Assembly: GCA_026008535.1 (NCBI GenBank)
Contig: BRKX01000002.1
Location: forward strand, 30,557,501-30,621,500
Source of the DNA: Perilla frutescens
Lineage: Eukaryota > Streptophyta > Magnoliopsida > Lamiales > Lamiaceae
Length of the DNA stretch: 64,000 nt
Direction of reading: 5' to 3'
A program made the position numbers and the translations under genes. The first letter of the stretch is position 1. Every line of letters begins with the position of its first letter. This document shows positions 35,044-47,741 of the stretch, one piece after another. Under the pieces are notes generated by a model, which was not told where the DNA came from, searched no databases, and saw nothing but the letters and a program-made list of their open reading frames with translations.

Positions 35044-38000
35044 TCATGAACGCCCTCTTCCTCGGCTCCTCCCTCGAGAGCCACCCCTACCACGAAAGCC
35101 ACCACCACCCCTACCACGAGATCCACCACTACCCCTACCACGACCACCACCCCGACCTGGGATACCAGGCAGCTTCAATGATTGTACACCCCTTCTCTTA
35201 TCAGGACGTGTCTGCTCATCCTCATCATACTCGTTGTATTTTGCTGAGCTTCTGGGCTTGAAAGAGATTTCCCGGGATCCCCCTTGTCCCTCTTTGACCA
35301 CATCCTTTGAATTTCCTCGTGGTTGCCTCCGAGCTGCCCTTTCACCCAAAGGAAGGGATTCCTCATCTGCTAGGGACTGATCATTCCAGAATGCTTCCGC
35401 GTGCCGGTTGTCCTTCACTTCATAAAATCTGCAGACATGAAATGAAATTGAGAAGGCAATCCGATTGCCATACATACATCCTGCTGCAACATGGTACTGA
35501 TGTATAAAGTATCTAAGTATTGACTTTTAACGCTTTTGCATACTATCAGAAAACAAAACCATTAAATTTCATGCATATTTTATTATAGTCTATGCTGTTG
35601 TGCAGTAACTGCAATATATAAAATGTATCTTTATTTGCAGAAAACGAATCCAGAGATGGTCCAAGCCATGAGGATCGAAATTAATTTGATTAACCAATCA
35701 CTAATGCATTCAGGGGAAGTTAACACACATGGAGTGGATATGATTCTATTTAAAATGATCATTTAAACGTGAGGGAAAATCTGCAGGTTATGCATGCAAA
35801 ATGACTTTGGTGCTGTTTTTAAATAGAGCTACCATAAAACCAGCCAACTATAGCAAATAAAAAAGACTGGGAGTTGAATATTATTAAACAAGAAACCTAG
35901 ACAGAGAGAGAATACACATCTCACCTAGGTACTTGAGATTTTCTCTCAGATTTGCCATTCATTTCTTTACTGTCATCTTCTGATGATACATCAGAACCAC
36001 TAATGCTCTGTTCATCCTCTTCTGAAAGAGCCTCAAAATGCTCCTGAAGCAAAGATGGCTTATGTGTTGTCGCTGCCATAGGGTGCAGAGCCATGTATTC
36101 TTTTGAGAATTCATCAACCTCATAGTCCTGCAAGATATAATGTTATAATCGGTAATCTTGGCAGTGAAACTTTACTAAATTTATTATGCATATATTCTCA
36201 TCAAAGTCTATTCCACACAATACCACTAATTCAAATGTCATGATCTTAAAATTTTCTAATGATCAGGATGCTTCTTTTTTAGAATTGTTATTAACACGGT
36301 GGATCTTACTATATAACTCATTATCCACCCTAATCTCATCTCTGATCTAAACCAAAATATTAAATTAACTATCCCCTTATTTAACTGGTCAAGAAAATGC
36401 ATCATATTATTGTGGTTTATGGAGGATGGGATGGGGGTTACTGAGTCTAGTTAATTGGGTTTTTATTGTCATTCAATAGTACAATATCCTACCTCCTACA
36501 GAAAATCATTCTAATTGAAGCATTCAATTTTTAGCACACATCACTGAATTGATGAAGTCAGGCTTCTTGTTCTCAGACATCATTGTTTTTATGTAATATA
36601 TATCAGAAGACATGACCTAGTTGAGTATGCATAATGTCTACTCTGTTCCTAGTTTATTTGTCACATGCTTCTGTATTACTGTCCTGGGTTTTAAATCATC
36701 AAGAATTCCACGGAACTTCAAAGTACCTTATCTACGAACATAGCTGTAAACCTCTCGTCCTTGAGAACTTCAGTGGTCAGACCCTTCTTCTTCTTCGCTG
36801 CCTTCTTAGCTCCTGGTGTTTTCTGAGCATCAGCATCAGCATCAGCACCAGCATCAGCACCATCCTTCTTGTCATTCTGTTCTTCCTCTTCTTCAAAAAG
36901 TCGGGCTGCCAAAGTCCGATTAACTTTTGGCAGCTTCCTTTTGATCTAAAGGAATGCAAGATAAATAGAAATCATATATTCAACAACTCAAAGGAATATG
37001 ATATAGACTCCAGTCATAAATACATGTCATAAAGGTACATTAAAAACACAACATGCATGTGAAATAAAATGTACCGTAATTCTATTCTCACGCTCAAGGT
37101 GTGATTTTTCCTGCTTTCGCTTCTCTATGTAAGACTCATAAGCAAAAGGATCAGCCAAGCTTTGTGCCTGCATTAAGAGAGTCAATTCGTTATTACAACC
37201 ACAAAACTACTGCAGTGAATTTGAATGGGGTCCAAACTTGCAGAATATCATGTGAACAATGAAGAAAAATGGCAGATCAAAACAGTGATTATTGTTTTAT
37301 GAGAGAATTTGTTACTCATTTCTTTCTGTTCCCAAGTGATTGGTATTTACCTTTTTATACAGTCGATAATCAATAAAGTAACCATGCATATAAGCCCTTA
37401 GAAGATTGGTCCCTATCAAATTAGTCAAATTCAATTTAGCAAGGTCCTCCTTTGTCAAAAATTTGTAATCATCATAAATGGTGGTTTCTCCACCCTCCTC
37501 AAGCTCTTCCTGTAAAGCCACAAAGTAGAGTAATTATTAGCATCAACAAAGTATAATCTGTTATCTGTTCTCTATGACGGCCAAGAGTATAACCATACTG
37601 TTAAATTTTCCAAATAAGAACACCACTTTGGGGCAGTTCCAAGGGCTGGGATGAAGTAAGACGGTATTTGGCTGTTGTCCAGAGCCAACAAAATCAGTCC
37701 ACTTTCTTTGAAGATGCACACATCATTAATTTTTCCAGCAGTCGGTTCAATGCTGGTCATACCTTCTCCCTGACATTAATAGAACTCAATTAAGCTCCCA
37801 GTATTTCAAATAATGTGTTAAAACTGATATATTATTACACTTTGTCCCCTAATCTTCCTGGAATGGAAGAAGACAAATATTTATGAGTCATCAGTGAAGA
37901 ACAATAAAAGATCCAATGAGATGGAATTAATTTCTTACCGTCACAGGGTCCCAAATCCTGACTATGTGTTTATCAGTAGTGATCAATTTTGATTGCTCGG

Positions 38001-40815
38001 AGTTTAGAGTCTTATGCCACTTAATGTTCAGTATCGGGCTGCCATACCTGCCAAAAGAGTGATAAAGTGTAAAGTGAAGATCTTGAATTATATAAAATAA
38101 ATAAATAAATAATACAAACAAAAGGGAGTTGATCTGTTTTGACATAAGTAAAAAGTTGACAGCTAGTACCGAGAACTTACATGTGATCCTTCATTCGCAT
38201 AGGGTTAGATGAGCGCAAATCATAAATTATAATCTGCATGATTGACAGATCATAAAAAGTATTTCAATAAGAATGCAACTGTAACCACTCGTGCATAAAA
38301 AGGAATACATGCATGATAGAAAATGATATATCATGTATTGGGATTTCACTTTTGCCACAACCCTTTTTTCTCAACTAGCTACCTAATCCTAATTAGCAGT
38401 CTGTAATTTTGTCACTTTATCATAATGTCCTTGATATTAATAAAGTGACTTCTGTAATCAATTCTTACAACATAAGTTGATAAAACCAACGAACACCAGA
38501 ATATGTCTACTAAGTCCTCCAGCATAAGATTGAATGAATGCCTATGCTCATGAACAATAGCCTAACTTGAAAATATCTGAACCCTTTGGGCGAAAAAGGA
38601 AGGGAAAAGGTAACATTCTTATTCTTTGTATGGACTAGCATACCTATATGGGAAGCTGCAAACATGAGTAACATAAACTTCATAAAAACATTTGATGCAC
38701 AAAAATTTATTGCAACAAAGCACATAGTTAAATAGAAACCCACACATTCATGGAATATCTATGCAAGAACTGAAACAACAAGTACAAGGAGGGGGTTTTC
38801 TATGAAAGTAAAGCATAGAATAACACATTACAGATCAATGTACCTTCCCAGCACTGCTTCCAACAGCCATGTGATAACCTCCATCTCCATCAAATTCAAT
38901 TGCAGTAACCTCCTAAAATAATCACACAATCCATAAAATTCTTTCATTGATAAAGCAAACTCATATTCAACAGTTCATACTACTATAAAGCTTCTTATTC
39001 TGGAAAATATGGCAATAAGTAAGTTACCGCATCAATATCACCAGCAGTTGCAACAGCATCTAGTCGGCCAATTGAGGACTTAGTCCTCATATCAAAGCAT
39101 TCAACAGCTCCATCCTCACCACCACCAGCGACTAATCCATGGACTTTGCTGAATGGACCAGCACAAAATATATATTAGAAAAAGGGTAGGTGCAAGACAA
39201 TGCTAATACGTGACAAGCAAGGAACCGTCTAGAAGGGAAATGACATTTTAGTAACCTTCGAGACACCACATTTAGAGCTGGTGATTGGGTGTTGAGAGAA
39301 GCCAGGAAACGCCCCTGTCAAAGATTTGATTAGCTTCAGAAAATTGAACTACTTCTATTAGATAAGTTCTCTCTCATCATATAAATAATGGACAAACTCG
39401 ACAAAAAAATACCAGTGAATGGGCTAAGCACTACCAAATAAGAAGGCAGAAAGTTTTTCAATAAGACAAACCTGTTCCAAGTTTATCCTATATAGATCTG
39501 GAGAAGAAGCAGCACAAATTACATCACATGACCAGCTGTCATAGGCAATATCTCTTCCCATTCTGTTCACAAAGAGATGCACAAGTGATGATAAGAATCC
39601 AGCAATCATTATATTACCTACCAAATTATTTAGGAAAATTTTCAAAAGTTTGGCATGCCCTCTTGACCAGTGACCTCAAGTGTTCATAACTAATGAGTAG
39701 GGCTGATGATCTAAACATATAACTCAAACAATATGAGTCGGATCTAAACCCAAGAACCATCCAGTTTCATGTTAATAATTTTAGAATAAATTAAAACAGA
39801 ACCATTAGTTGACCTCATAATTTGGTTTCAGAATCGTCAAGAGTGCAGAGGTAGTTTGATAGCAATACTAAAACCATGACGAAAGGGTAAAAAATAGTAA
39901 ACATGGCATTGTTATATGCTACTCAATATAATGGCATGCTTTCTGAACAAAATATCACCATAGCAATGGGTAATGGCATAGCAAAAGCTGCAAAACAAAA
40001 CTACAAAAAGAAACTGAAAACCAGGAAGAAACAATTAGAACTAGTTTTAACTTGAAGAAATCTGTAACAACTCAATTCCACAAGTATACAAGGAACAGAA
40101 TCCCTGTATAATTCTTCCAAAAAATAGAGGGACAAGACTGAAAAAGGTAGCACCCATAGGGGCACAGACTGAAAAAGGTAGCACCCATGGCACAAAACAA
40201 TTAATGTAAATCTTTGGGAAAATGAGAACAGTTAAGGCATTGATTTTAACATAAAAATATACAAACACTAGTACACTATAGATAAAGAGTTGATTTTTTT
40301 TTTCAATTATGTTATATTTGCATACAGAATGGGGTGTTTTCAGAGAGAAAGAGAATACCTAGGGATTCTCAAACTGTAGTGACTCCCATATTTGGCATGA
40401 AGACGTACAGACCGATCAGCACAAAGAAATGCAATCTTTGAGTAGTCATCATCTAATATCTGTCCATCAAGAAACTTTAGAACGCAACTAATTCATTATA
40501 ATAAAGAAGGGAATTCTAGGGCATGCCAACAAGAGTGGACATTTATCATGGGTGGGTGAAGACAGAAACAGTTCAAAAATTATGAAGTACAATACTGAAG
40601 ATGATTAAACAACAAGGGAAAGCAATTTAGCTCAAGTCTATTTATGCTTAATTCCATCAACTTCAATTCATTGAAACCACAATGAAAAACATTACCTCGA
40701 AATTAATAATTTCAGAAACCAAATGTCTTTCAAACTTCAGTGACAATTCCCTCAGCTCGTACACTTTGACTTGCGGAGGGTAAATGCCTGGTTGCAGAAA
40801 AAAATCAATAAACAC

Positions 40816-40855
<40 letters not shown>

Positions 40856-41249
40856 ACGCAACAGATGCACATTAAATTGGCATTTACCGGAGGCTATAAT
40901 ATACTCTCCATCAGGTGTCGCCTTAATTCTAGAAGTAGAGGTTTCAAACCTCAAATCCTGTATCAAGTCCACCCTCTGCAGATAATCTGAAATTCAACCA
41001 ACAATAACGCATCAAGCATAAAATTATTATTTCTCAACATACAAGTAAATAAATTGTACACTTCTAATCAGTTTCAAATAATTATAACTATTTTAAATTC
41101 AATTATATTCCACCACCTGTATTTTTCCGCAATGCTCTGAGCTTCTTTGGAGGCAGCCATGTCGCAGTCGACCGGTTTTGGGCGGTGACGGAGTACATTT
41201 TTACTCCATTTATGGAGGACGACTTCAAATTTCCCCCTTCATACGCCAT
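35044..41249 (-). CDS. NOL10: Nucleolar protein 10 (NOL10/ENP2), WD40 ribosome-biogenesis factor
   Basis: A nucleolar component of early 40S/18S rRNA processing (yeast Enp2). Sixteen coding exons join in frame to 718 aa: 41249-41117, 40986-40888, 40787-40696, 40459-40359, 39562-39472, 39314-39256, 39148-39028, 38912-38844, 38233-38181, 38047-37939, 37769-37599, 37509-37351, 37167-37075, 36945-36727, 36127-35925, 35428-35044. The ATG at 41249 gives the conserved N-terminus ending TATWLPPKKLRALRKN; the nearer ATG at 41160 is out of frame with exon 2. A WD40 propeller fills residues about 50-370 (SGIYPPQVKVYELREL, ILNIKWHKTL, VRIWDPVTGEGMTSIEP). A NUC153-like block follows (LKDERFTAMFVDKDYEVDEF), then an acidic stretch, then an RG-rich tail. 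It is very likely essential; the Arabidopsis relative is embryo-sac gene EDA7. Confidence 0.94.
40819..40852. repeat. (AT)n microsatellite in NOL10 intron 2
   Basis: Thirty-odd bp of alternating A and T within an intron of only 100 bp. Confidence 0.95.
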
Positions 41250-41354
41250 TTCTACAAACTCTTTCAACCTACTGGATATGTACCTGCTTATATATGTGTG
41301 TATAAATTAGGTTTTCAGAAGAGGAATCTCAGAGGCGGCGGTGCGGTTGCCGAA

Positions 41355-41780
41355 CTGCATGAAGTGAGCATATACATTAATATATTACGTAATTTGAAGC
41401 AAAAATCAAACTGAATATAAGCAAAAGACATACTCCGGAAAATTATTCCAGCTTAAAAACACAAAACATTCCATCAAAAATCAAACTTGTCAAAAAATTA
41501 TCGTGTGCTTAGACGGCAAGTGTTAATCGTATTATCAAATTTTAAGATTAACTCACCGCAGCTGAAAACAGCAATTCCCTACTCGAATAGTAGAATCAAG
41601 GATAAACTCCAACGTTCGAGCACAGAACCGCCGCGAGAGGCTGCGGAAGATGGCGGCGCGGCTCTTTGGCGGTATAGCTGCTCGTATTTCGGGCTTTTCC
41701 CAATCTGTGGTATTAAACTGAAAAAACTGCGAAATAACGGGTTCTTAATTCGGCCCATACGATAAAGAATACTTTGGGCT
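41355..41780 (-). promoter_or_regulatory. NOL10 leader with a 5' UTR intron and site II promoter elements
   Basis: On the - strand a strong donor (CTGCG|GTGAGT, exon end at 41557) and an acceptor (TTCATGCAG|TTCGG, exon start at 41354) define a 5' UTR intron 41556-41355. Upstream, TGGGCC-type (41752-41757, as GGCCCA on the + strand) and TGGGCT (41775-41780) site II elements suit a ribosome-biogenesis promoter. Confidence 0.5.
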
Positions 41781-42060
41781 GAAATTGACCCATTTAAATA
41801 AGACAAATTCTAAATACAACACCACCACCTGTTTTTTCTCTCTATACCTTCTGTTTAATTCAAATGTAAATATTATTTTCTTACACATTTGTACCCTCAC
41901 ATAGCCTCATTACTTCAAAAACCTAACAAAATAAAATAAAATCCGAAATCTAACCTCCACCGCCATTCTGTCATTCATATTTTTACGAAAATTGAAAATT
42001 GTGTCTCCCTTTGTGGTACAAGAAGCTCATCTTTCTGAAATCCTAATGTCCACATCTCTA

Positions 42061-42802
42061 AGGGATTGTTTGGTTTGCTTTTTTTTTTTTTTAGGGATTG
42101 TTTGGTTTGGTTGATTAGTCTAGTTTAGATTTGATTGATAATTTTATTCGGGTTTATTATTTGTCTGGTTCAGATGATTGGAGCTCAGTATTGATGATAG
42201 ATCCGAGCTCCAATCATTCATATGAGTGATTACGTATCACCTAACTTTAGGGTGACTAAATTTTGTCAATCAAATACCAACTTGTAAAATTACTCATATA
42301 TCATCATCTCAAATAAAATTTAGACTAATTTTCCTTTGAATTTTTATCTTCATTATTCATTGGATGACGAATAAAATAATTGTAATTTTAATAATTATTA
42401 TGAGAATATTGATATGTAAATATAATATTAATGTGAATATTAATATGTAATTAAAAGAGGACTTTGAAAGAAGAAACTATTTTGATTCGTTCATTATTTT
42501 TCAAAATTGGGTAAATTATTTTTGTGCATTGATTAATTCCAATTTTATGATTTCAAATATTTTTAAATAAAAAATATCAACTTTAATAATTATAAATAAA
42601 TACCTTATATATAAAAGCAATTTAAGTATTTTCCAACATTTTAATCATAATCATTTAATCCAAACATAATATTGATAATCTATCATAAATCATTGAGATT
42701 GCAATCAATCAATCCAAACACAAGATTATTTGTATCTAAACAGTGCAATTCTATTTTATCCTATCAATTTTATATATCTCATCAACCGAACCAAAGAGAG
42801 CC
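42061..42802. mobile_element. MITE with agggattgtttggttt ends
   Basis: The left end (attgtttggtttggttgat) is doubled (42061 and 42093) around a poly-T run. The right end near 42785-42802 (atcaaccgaaccaaagagag) is its inverted counterpart. The interior is AT-rich and non-coding. The ends resemble Tourist/Harbinger-like plant MITEs; a 3-bp TSD (cta) is possible but not certain. Confidence 0.45.
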
Positions 42803-44736
42803 TAGAAGTTTAGAAGAAATATAGCAGATCTTCATGCTTTTCAATTCGCACTCATCACGACACATGCTTGAGCACCATAGATCAATTCATTGTCTTGAAA
42901 ACCATGCTATCTTAATAAAATTTGAGCATTTGTGGTGTGATGCTGAAATTGTCCAACCCAGGCAGATGCGAACAATTTTTCTCAAAATAACTAAGAATTC
43001 GGAATTATTATTTTTTTCTGACAATTATCTCTTATTATTCTTGAATCATTCAGACGATGGCGCGTGATGAATACAATACAGTAAAGTAGTGTTAGATTTA
43101 GTGCGGAAAGAATTAAATGAGCATACGAGAGAAATAGAAAATAAACCAGGAAATAAATAAAAAATATATGAATATTTATCCTTTTTTTTCGATGTTTGCT
43201 TCTCAGAAGAGCGACTGCAGATCCAATATATTTTGATTTCTGCATTTTCAATAATTCAAATATATTTTGTCAGTATGTAGGTTGGGGATTGCAACTACTT
43301 TGAATGGTATGAATAGCTATGTAGTGGAAGAGTTCGAGAGTTATTGCTTGAGTTGATTTCAAAGAACAAAGCCATTCAAGATAAGCTAAAATGAATCTGG
43401 TGTTGTTAGATAACTTGAAGAATGCAGTTGATGAATGAAACAACTTTGCTAAAAGATAACAATTACTTGAAGCAATAATTGAAACGCCTGACCATAAAGT
43501 TGAATGTTGTTTTTTAAGGAGATTAATGTTGTGAAGTTGTGTGGAATATAGTGTGAGAGTATCCATTGGCCATTGCACGTAAGAAAATGGGAGAATAATT
43601 TTGGGTGTTTTCTCCAAACTGGTAAGGGAGGGATTTAGATGGCCTAGTATTTTTTTTGAAAAAATATATATTATTTTCCACAGTAGATTCCACATGGAAG
43701 TTCGGTGGCCCAGTCAGCATGTAGTTGTCGGAAAAAATTGATCAAGAACATTTTTGATAAAACAAGTAAAGGCTGGACATTGTTTTGTAATTATTGAGAG
43801 GTTGAGTAATTCTTATTAAATCAACCAAATTTTGGGAATTCAATTATAATTTTCCCATTTGAATAATATATGTACATATATATATTTTGCATGGCAGCTG
43901 TTATTTAAGGTGTATGCTAGATTGCACGGCACGTTCTATTCCAAGTTAATTGATGTTTCATATCTAATTATATTTGTTGGACATCACATGGCGGAATAGG
44001 AAATTGAACACCGACTTAAAATAAAGAATCGATCTTGTCTAATTATTTTAAGGATCCCGTCCATTATGTTTGATGGACGATGTCACGTGACGGAATAGGA
44101 GATGAAACACCGACTTAAAATAAAGATACGTATAATTCTAAATAGTTGGACTTAGAAAATTAATTTGACGGAACTCAAAGAATCTTTTTTAGATGGATTG
44201 TAATAAAGAAAACAGATAAATTCAAAAAACCCCATCGGTCTGATCTGGAGAGCGAGGTTTCTTTATTTCTCACATTTTTTTGTCGTGAAATGGCAACGGC
44301 GACTGATCCAAGAAGAACACTTTCTTTTAGTTCCAGAACTGTCTTTCACTGCCATGAGAGAGAGAGAGTGAGAGAGAGAGAAAATAAATGATACAGTTAA
44401 ATATGTGACTTTTGGTTTATGTGGAAAGTTGAGACACAAAGAGAAGATTCCTGTTAATATAGCAGAGTTTAATTTTCCCCTAATAAAGGTGGATTTGTTT
44501 CAACTTAATTTATTCAGACTAAAGTACATGAACGAGACATGTTGAATTTCATCACTAAAAAATAATCGATTCTTCACCTACTTCTACCTTGGAAAATGTA
44601 GTATGAATCAGCTGTTATATATATCCTAATATTTTATCGATGTGGGGATTATATATTTCATCTATGATAAGTACTATTGAGTAGAAAGATATTTGAATTT
44701 GTTATTATAATATAAGGTTTTCTTAGTCGAATTTTA
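42803..44736. other. Intergenic DNA with a local duplication
   Basis: No gene is supported: the 141-codon - strand frame at 43270-43695 has no recognisable features. A unit of about 50 bp (gcggaataggaaattgaaca, then ccgacttaaaataaaga) at 43978-44028 recurs at 44083-44132. A (GA)n run lies at 44358-44380. Confidence 0.45.
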
Positions 44737-44957
44737 GGGGTGTATTGGATGTGGATTTCGTTGGATTTAATTGGAGTTTTAAAAGTCCATGGATTTATAA
44801 AATCCATAGACTCCACGTAGGTCTGTCAACTCCACGCGGAGTCTGACGGATTTGGTGTACGGATTTCGCATGGATTTGAAAGGATTTCGATGGATTTGAA
44901 ATATTAATTTTCAACGCTCGTTGGAACACACCCAGCGTTGGACATGCGAAAACCTGT

Positions 44958-45092
44958 ACCGAGCGGCCACTGGTATCCAGCGACCGCGGAGTTGTGAAGT
45001 CAGGAGGCCCAGCGACCGCTGGAACCAAGCGGCCGCTGGGGAGTTGAATTAGCAGATTCCAACGATCGCTGGAACCCAGCGGCCGTTGGGCA
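44958..45092. repeat. Left array of CCCAGCGGCCGCTGGG-like palindromes
   Basis: Six near copies (about 44960, 44977, 45008, 45027, 45060 and 45076) of a 16-bp GC-rich palindrome. They are spaced irregularly over 130 bp, about 220-350 bp inside the left end of the Harbinger element. Confidence 0.8.
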
Positions 45093-45663
45093 ATAAACGG
45101 GTTTAAGTACAGAATGCCACAGAATAGATCCCCAAATTTTAGCTGGGGTCGATATAGACGGCTTAACCATCATATCTGGTGCTATCATGTTCAATGCCTT
45201 TAATACTTTGTTGAAATTTTGACTAGTGGCAAAATGAGAACGACTGAATCTTTGACGAACATTACAATATCTGTCGTTGTGCCCGACAATGATCAATAAT
45301 GTAGCCAACATTTCTTCAACACATGTGTCTTGTATCTTGTAGAGACGTTTTATCTCTTATGATAGAGCATAACTTCAAAAACGTATCAGGATACATTCTA
45401 TACAGCTGTCGAAAACTTTGTGGATCTCCTTCAATCATATCTTTAACAAAATGATATCTGATTCTTGTAATTGGTCGTCGCTGCAAAGAATGTTCAATAT
45501 GCTGACGCATCATATCAATTTCCACTAACACTGTTAACACTGTCTTTGCTGTCAATAGCAAGAACTTAACATTTTCATAGAATTCTGTCTCCTCTTCCTC
45601 ATCAATTTCTTCTTCTATCTCTTCAATTTCTATTTCTTCTTCCAATATTTCATGATGTTCCAT
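45060..45663 (-). pseudogene. Truncated, frameshifted PIF/Harbinger transposase
   Basis: The first frame (45663-45316) starts with an acidic leader (EEEIEIEEIEEEIDEEEETE), followed by the family's DPQSFRQLYRMYPDTFLKLC block. A frameshift near 45316 moves the reading to VEEMLATLLIIVGHNDRYCN and FNKVLKALNMIAPDM, the helix-turn-helix part found before the nuclease fold. The sequence then runs into the palindrome array, and the DDE catalytic domain (the family's IGAIDGTH region onward) is missing. It is therefore catalytically dead. Confidence 0.85.
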
Positions 45664-45851
45664 GCTACATTTAAAAAAATAAAATTTCTTGATTACAGCG
45701 ATTGTGTTAAATAAAAAATATATCCAAATGCATACAACTTAATAAATCAACAAATAAAAAAAAATTACCCAAAAAAACATAATGTTTAATTTCGAATAAA
45801 CCAAACATGTTAAATAATCAAAAAACATAATTCATAACATCAAATAAATAA

Positions 45852-46966
45852 TCAATATAAATTCGAACAAGACATCCAAAAAAATACTAATAAATCAACA
45901 TCAAAGTATGTCAAATATGAAGCAAAATATCCCCATTTCTTAATCTTGTAAGCTATCCACTGAGCTCGTTCCTCAACACTCATCTTCAAAAAGCCATCTT
46001 TTTGGGACTTCGTGACAAGCAAGTCAAATGCCTTAAGCCGAGTGTCTGCATCCAAATTTGGGATCTCTTTGATCGCATCCCATGTAGTGTATGATCTTTC
46101 TTTTTCTCTTTTCTCTAATTCGCTATCTCTTTTCAGTAAGAGACCGTGAACTTCACCAAACAGTGTTTTCACCTCTTCCATGATCTTTTCACTAGAGCCA
46201 GAAGTTGCTTCAAACTGAGTTCTACTTCTTTTGGCTTGCTTCGGTGTTTGAGTGGAGCTCTTAGTCACTTCAGGCTGCCCAGAAGGTGGTGTGAAACTAG
46301 ACGGCGGTTGGTCATCTTGTGATAGTGCGACAAACGCTTCATTCTCAGGATCAAACGTTAAATCTTTTATGCGCGCATTTCTATTTTCAGCTTCTCCTAA
46401 TGTACTTGCATCAGTAGCAATTCCCAACCCAATTGAATTTCTTCCGACGGCAACACCATTACCCACCACAATCCTCAAATCCTCATAATCAGTGGTATCT
46501 CCATATCGCAAGTGTGTGTCTTTCGGGTGAGACTATAAAAAAATAAAATCATAATAATTAATTCACTTTATTAATTAAATAAAAATATTGAATAATAATT
46601 TTTTTCCAATATGATACATACCGATAAGTACGCATCCCACACTTCATCTGTAGCCGTGATTTTTTTTGTATTGTGGTCATATCCAAAACCAGAACTATAC
46701 TTCAACAAGTTTGAATAAGCGATCCAACGACTCTTAAACCATTTGAGCCGGCTTTGATAATTACTGTAGGTCCTATTACACCCGAGTCTTTCATTAAACA
46801 CACTAAGTATTCTTTCTTCCACAGTGGCTTTGCTAAATGTGCCACTATTATCACGCCATCCGCGACGCGCACCATCAACCATAAGTTCTAGGAGAAGGTC
46901 AGTCTCTTCCTTACTCCAAGGTTCATAAGCTGTCCTCTTTTTCGAATCTTGTTGTGAGTCCCCCAT
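45852..46966 (-). CDS. Harbinger ORF1, Myb/SANT-like DNA-binding protein
   Basis: The partner protein of PIF/Harbinger transposase; it helps bring the complex to the element ends and into the nucleus. Exons 46966-46622 and 46532-45852 join at a phase-0 GT-AG intron (46621-46533) to 341 aa. Residues about 14-110 are the Myb/SANT-like domain (EPWSKEETDLLLELMVDGAR, then RLGCNRTYSNYQSRLKWFKS, then TATDEVWDAYLS). After the intron comes SHPKDTHLRYGDTTDYEDLR, the conserved linker. The C-terminal half has a coiled region (LLKRDSELEKREKERSY). I chose the ATG at 46966 because it directly precedes the conserved region; an in-frame ATG lies 10 codons upstream. No stops or frameshifts are seen. Confidence 0.85.
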
Positions 46967-47284
46967 GATAATACTAATATAGTATTGTGTATACACTATT
47001 AATCATCATATCATTGACAATAACACCATATATACTAGTTTTCTATGATTCAATAATCAGTCAAATTATATAAAAAACAAAAAAGAGTAAATTCAAAATT
47101 TTATTCTTACATGTCATAAAGTGAAGACAAATTTAATCAATAATAAATACACGAGAGTACCTGACGCAGATTGTAGTAGCCGCCACTCGGGAATAATGAT
47201 ATGGCTGAAAACGCCGCCGCCGTTCTTAAAAAAAATTGTGGTTCAAAAAGCGGGCGTGCACGAATATTTATAGCGGATTGGGCC

Positions 47285-47450
47285 AGGCCCAGCGGTCGCT
47301 CGACCCAACGGCCGCTGGGATGCCACCGCCTTAAACCCAGCGGCGGCGGGAACCCAACGGTCGCTGGCTTCAGGTGACCGCTGGGTTTCCCAATTTTGTG
47401 TACCCACCGGCCGCTGGGTTACAACGCTCGCCGGATTTTTCAAATCCATC
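47285..47450. repeat. Right array of CCCAGCGGCCGCTGGG-like palindromes
   Basis: Seven near copies between 47288 and 47435, the mirror of the left array, about 290-450 bp inside the right end. The shared word and symmetric placement suggest protein-binding sites. Confidence 0.8.
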
Positions 47451-47519
47451 GAAATCTCGTGTCTGGAGATCGGAATTCATCCTTCATAATTTTCACGTGA
47501 AATCCATCTAAAATCCAAC

Positions 47520-47705
47520 AAAGTCAATGACTTTTTAAAGTCCATGGATTGTTGAATACCTCAAAATTTCGTTGGAGTTTTAAAAGTCGTGATTGAATAC
47601 ACCAGGATTTCATTTGACTTTTAAAAGTCTGGATTGAATACACCAGAATTTCGTTGGAGTTTTGAAAGTCTGGATTGAATACACCAAGATTTTAAAAGTC
47701 CAATG
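47520..47705. repeat. Subterminal tandem repeat of the Harbinger element
   Basis: About four copies of a 40-45 bp unit built from tggagttttaaaagtct and ggattgaatacaccag, adjoining the right TIR. A single related copy lies at the left end (44770-44810). Confidence 0.75.
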
Positions 47706-47741
47706 AAATCCAACGAAATCCACATCCAATACACCCCCTTA

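Larger units (their letters stand above)
44737..47738. mobile_element. PIF/Harbinger DNA transposon, defective
   Basis: The ends GGGGTGTATTGGATGTGGAT and its reverse complement form TIRs extending through tttcgttggattt (about 33 bp), flanked by TTA (44734-44736, 47739-47741), the 3-bp TSD of PIF/Harbinger. The 3002-bp element carries a complete Myb/SANT ORF and only the N-terminal half of a transposase, both on the - strand. Subterminal tandem units (tggagttttaaaagtc) lie at 47520-47700, and GC-rich palindrome arrays lie inside both ends. Movement would need a full transposase from elsewhere. Confidence 0.92.

Noticed and set aside
34947..35507. Val/His-rich frames around the end of NOL10
   Set aside because: They are other-frame readings of the RG-repeat tail of NOL10.
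41158..41160. ATG reading MAASKEAQ as NOL10 start
   Set aside because: The frame from it stops shortly after the splice to exon 2; the ATG at 41249 gives the conserved N-terminus and keeps the frame.
41652..41723. Short + strand frame MAARLFGGIAARISG
   Set aside because: Only 23 codons, and it lies antisense to the NOL10 5' UTR exon, which has a strong splice donor; no continuation was found.
43270..43695. A 141-codon - strand frame
   Set aside because: No recognisable domain, AT-driven composition and no splice or promoter context.
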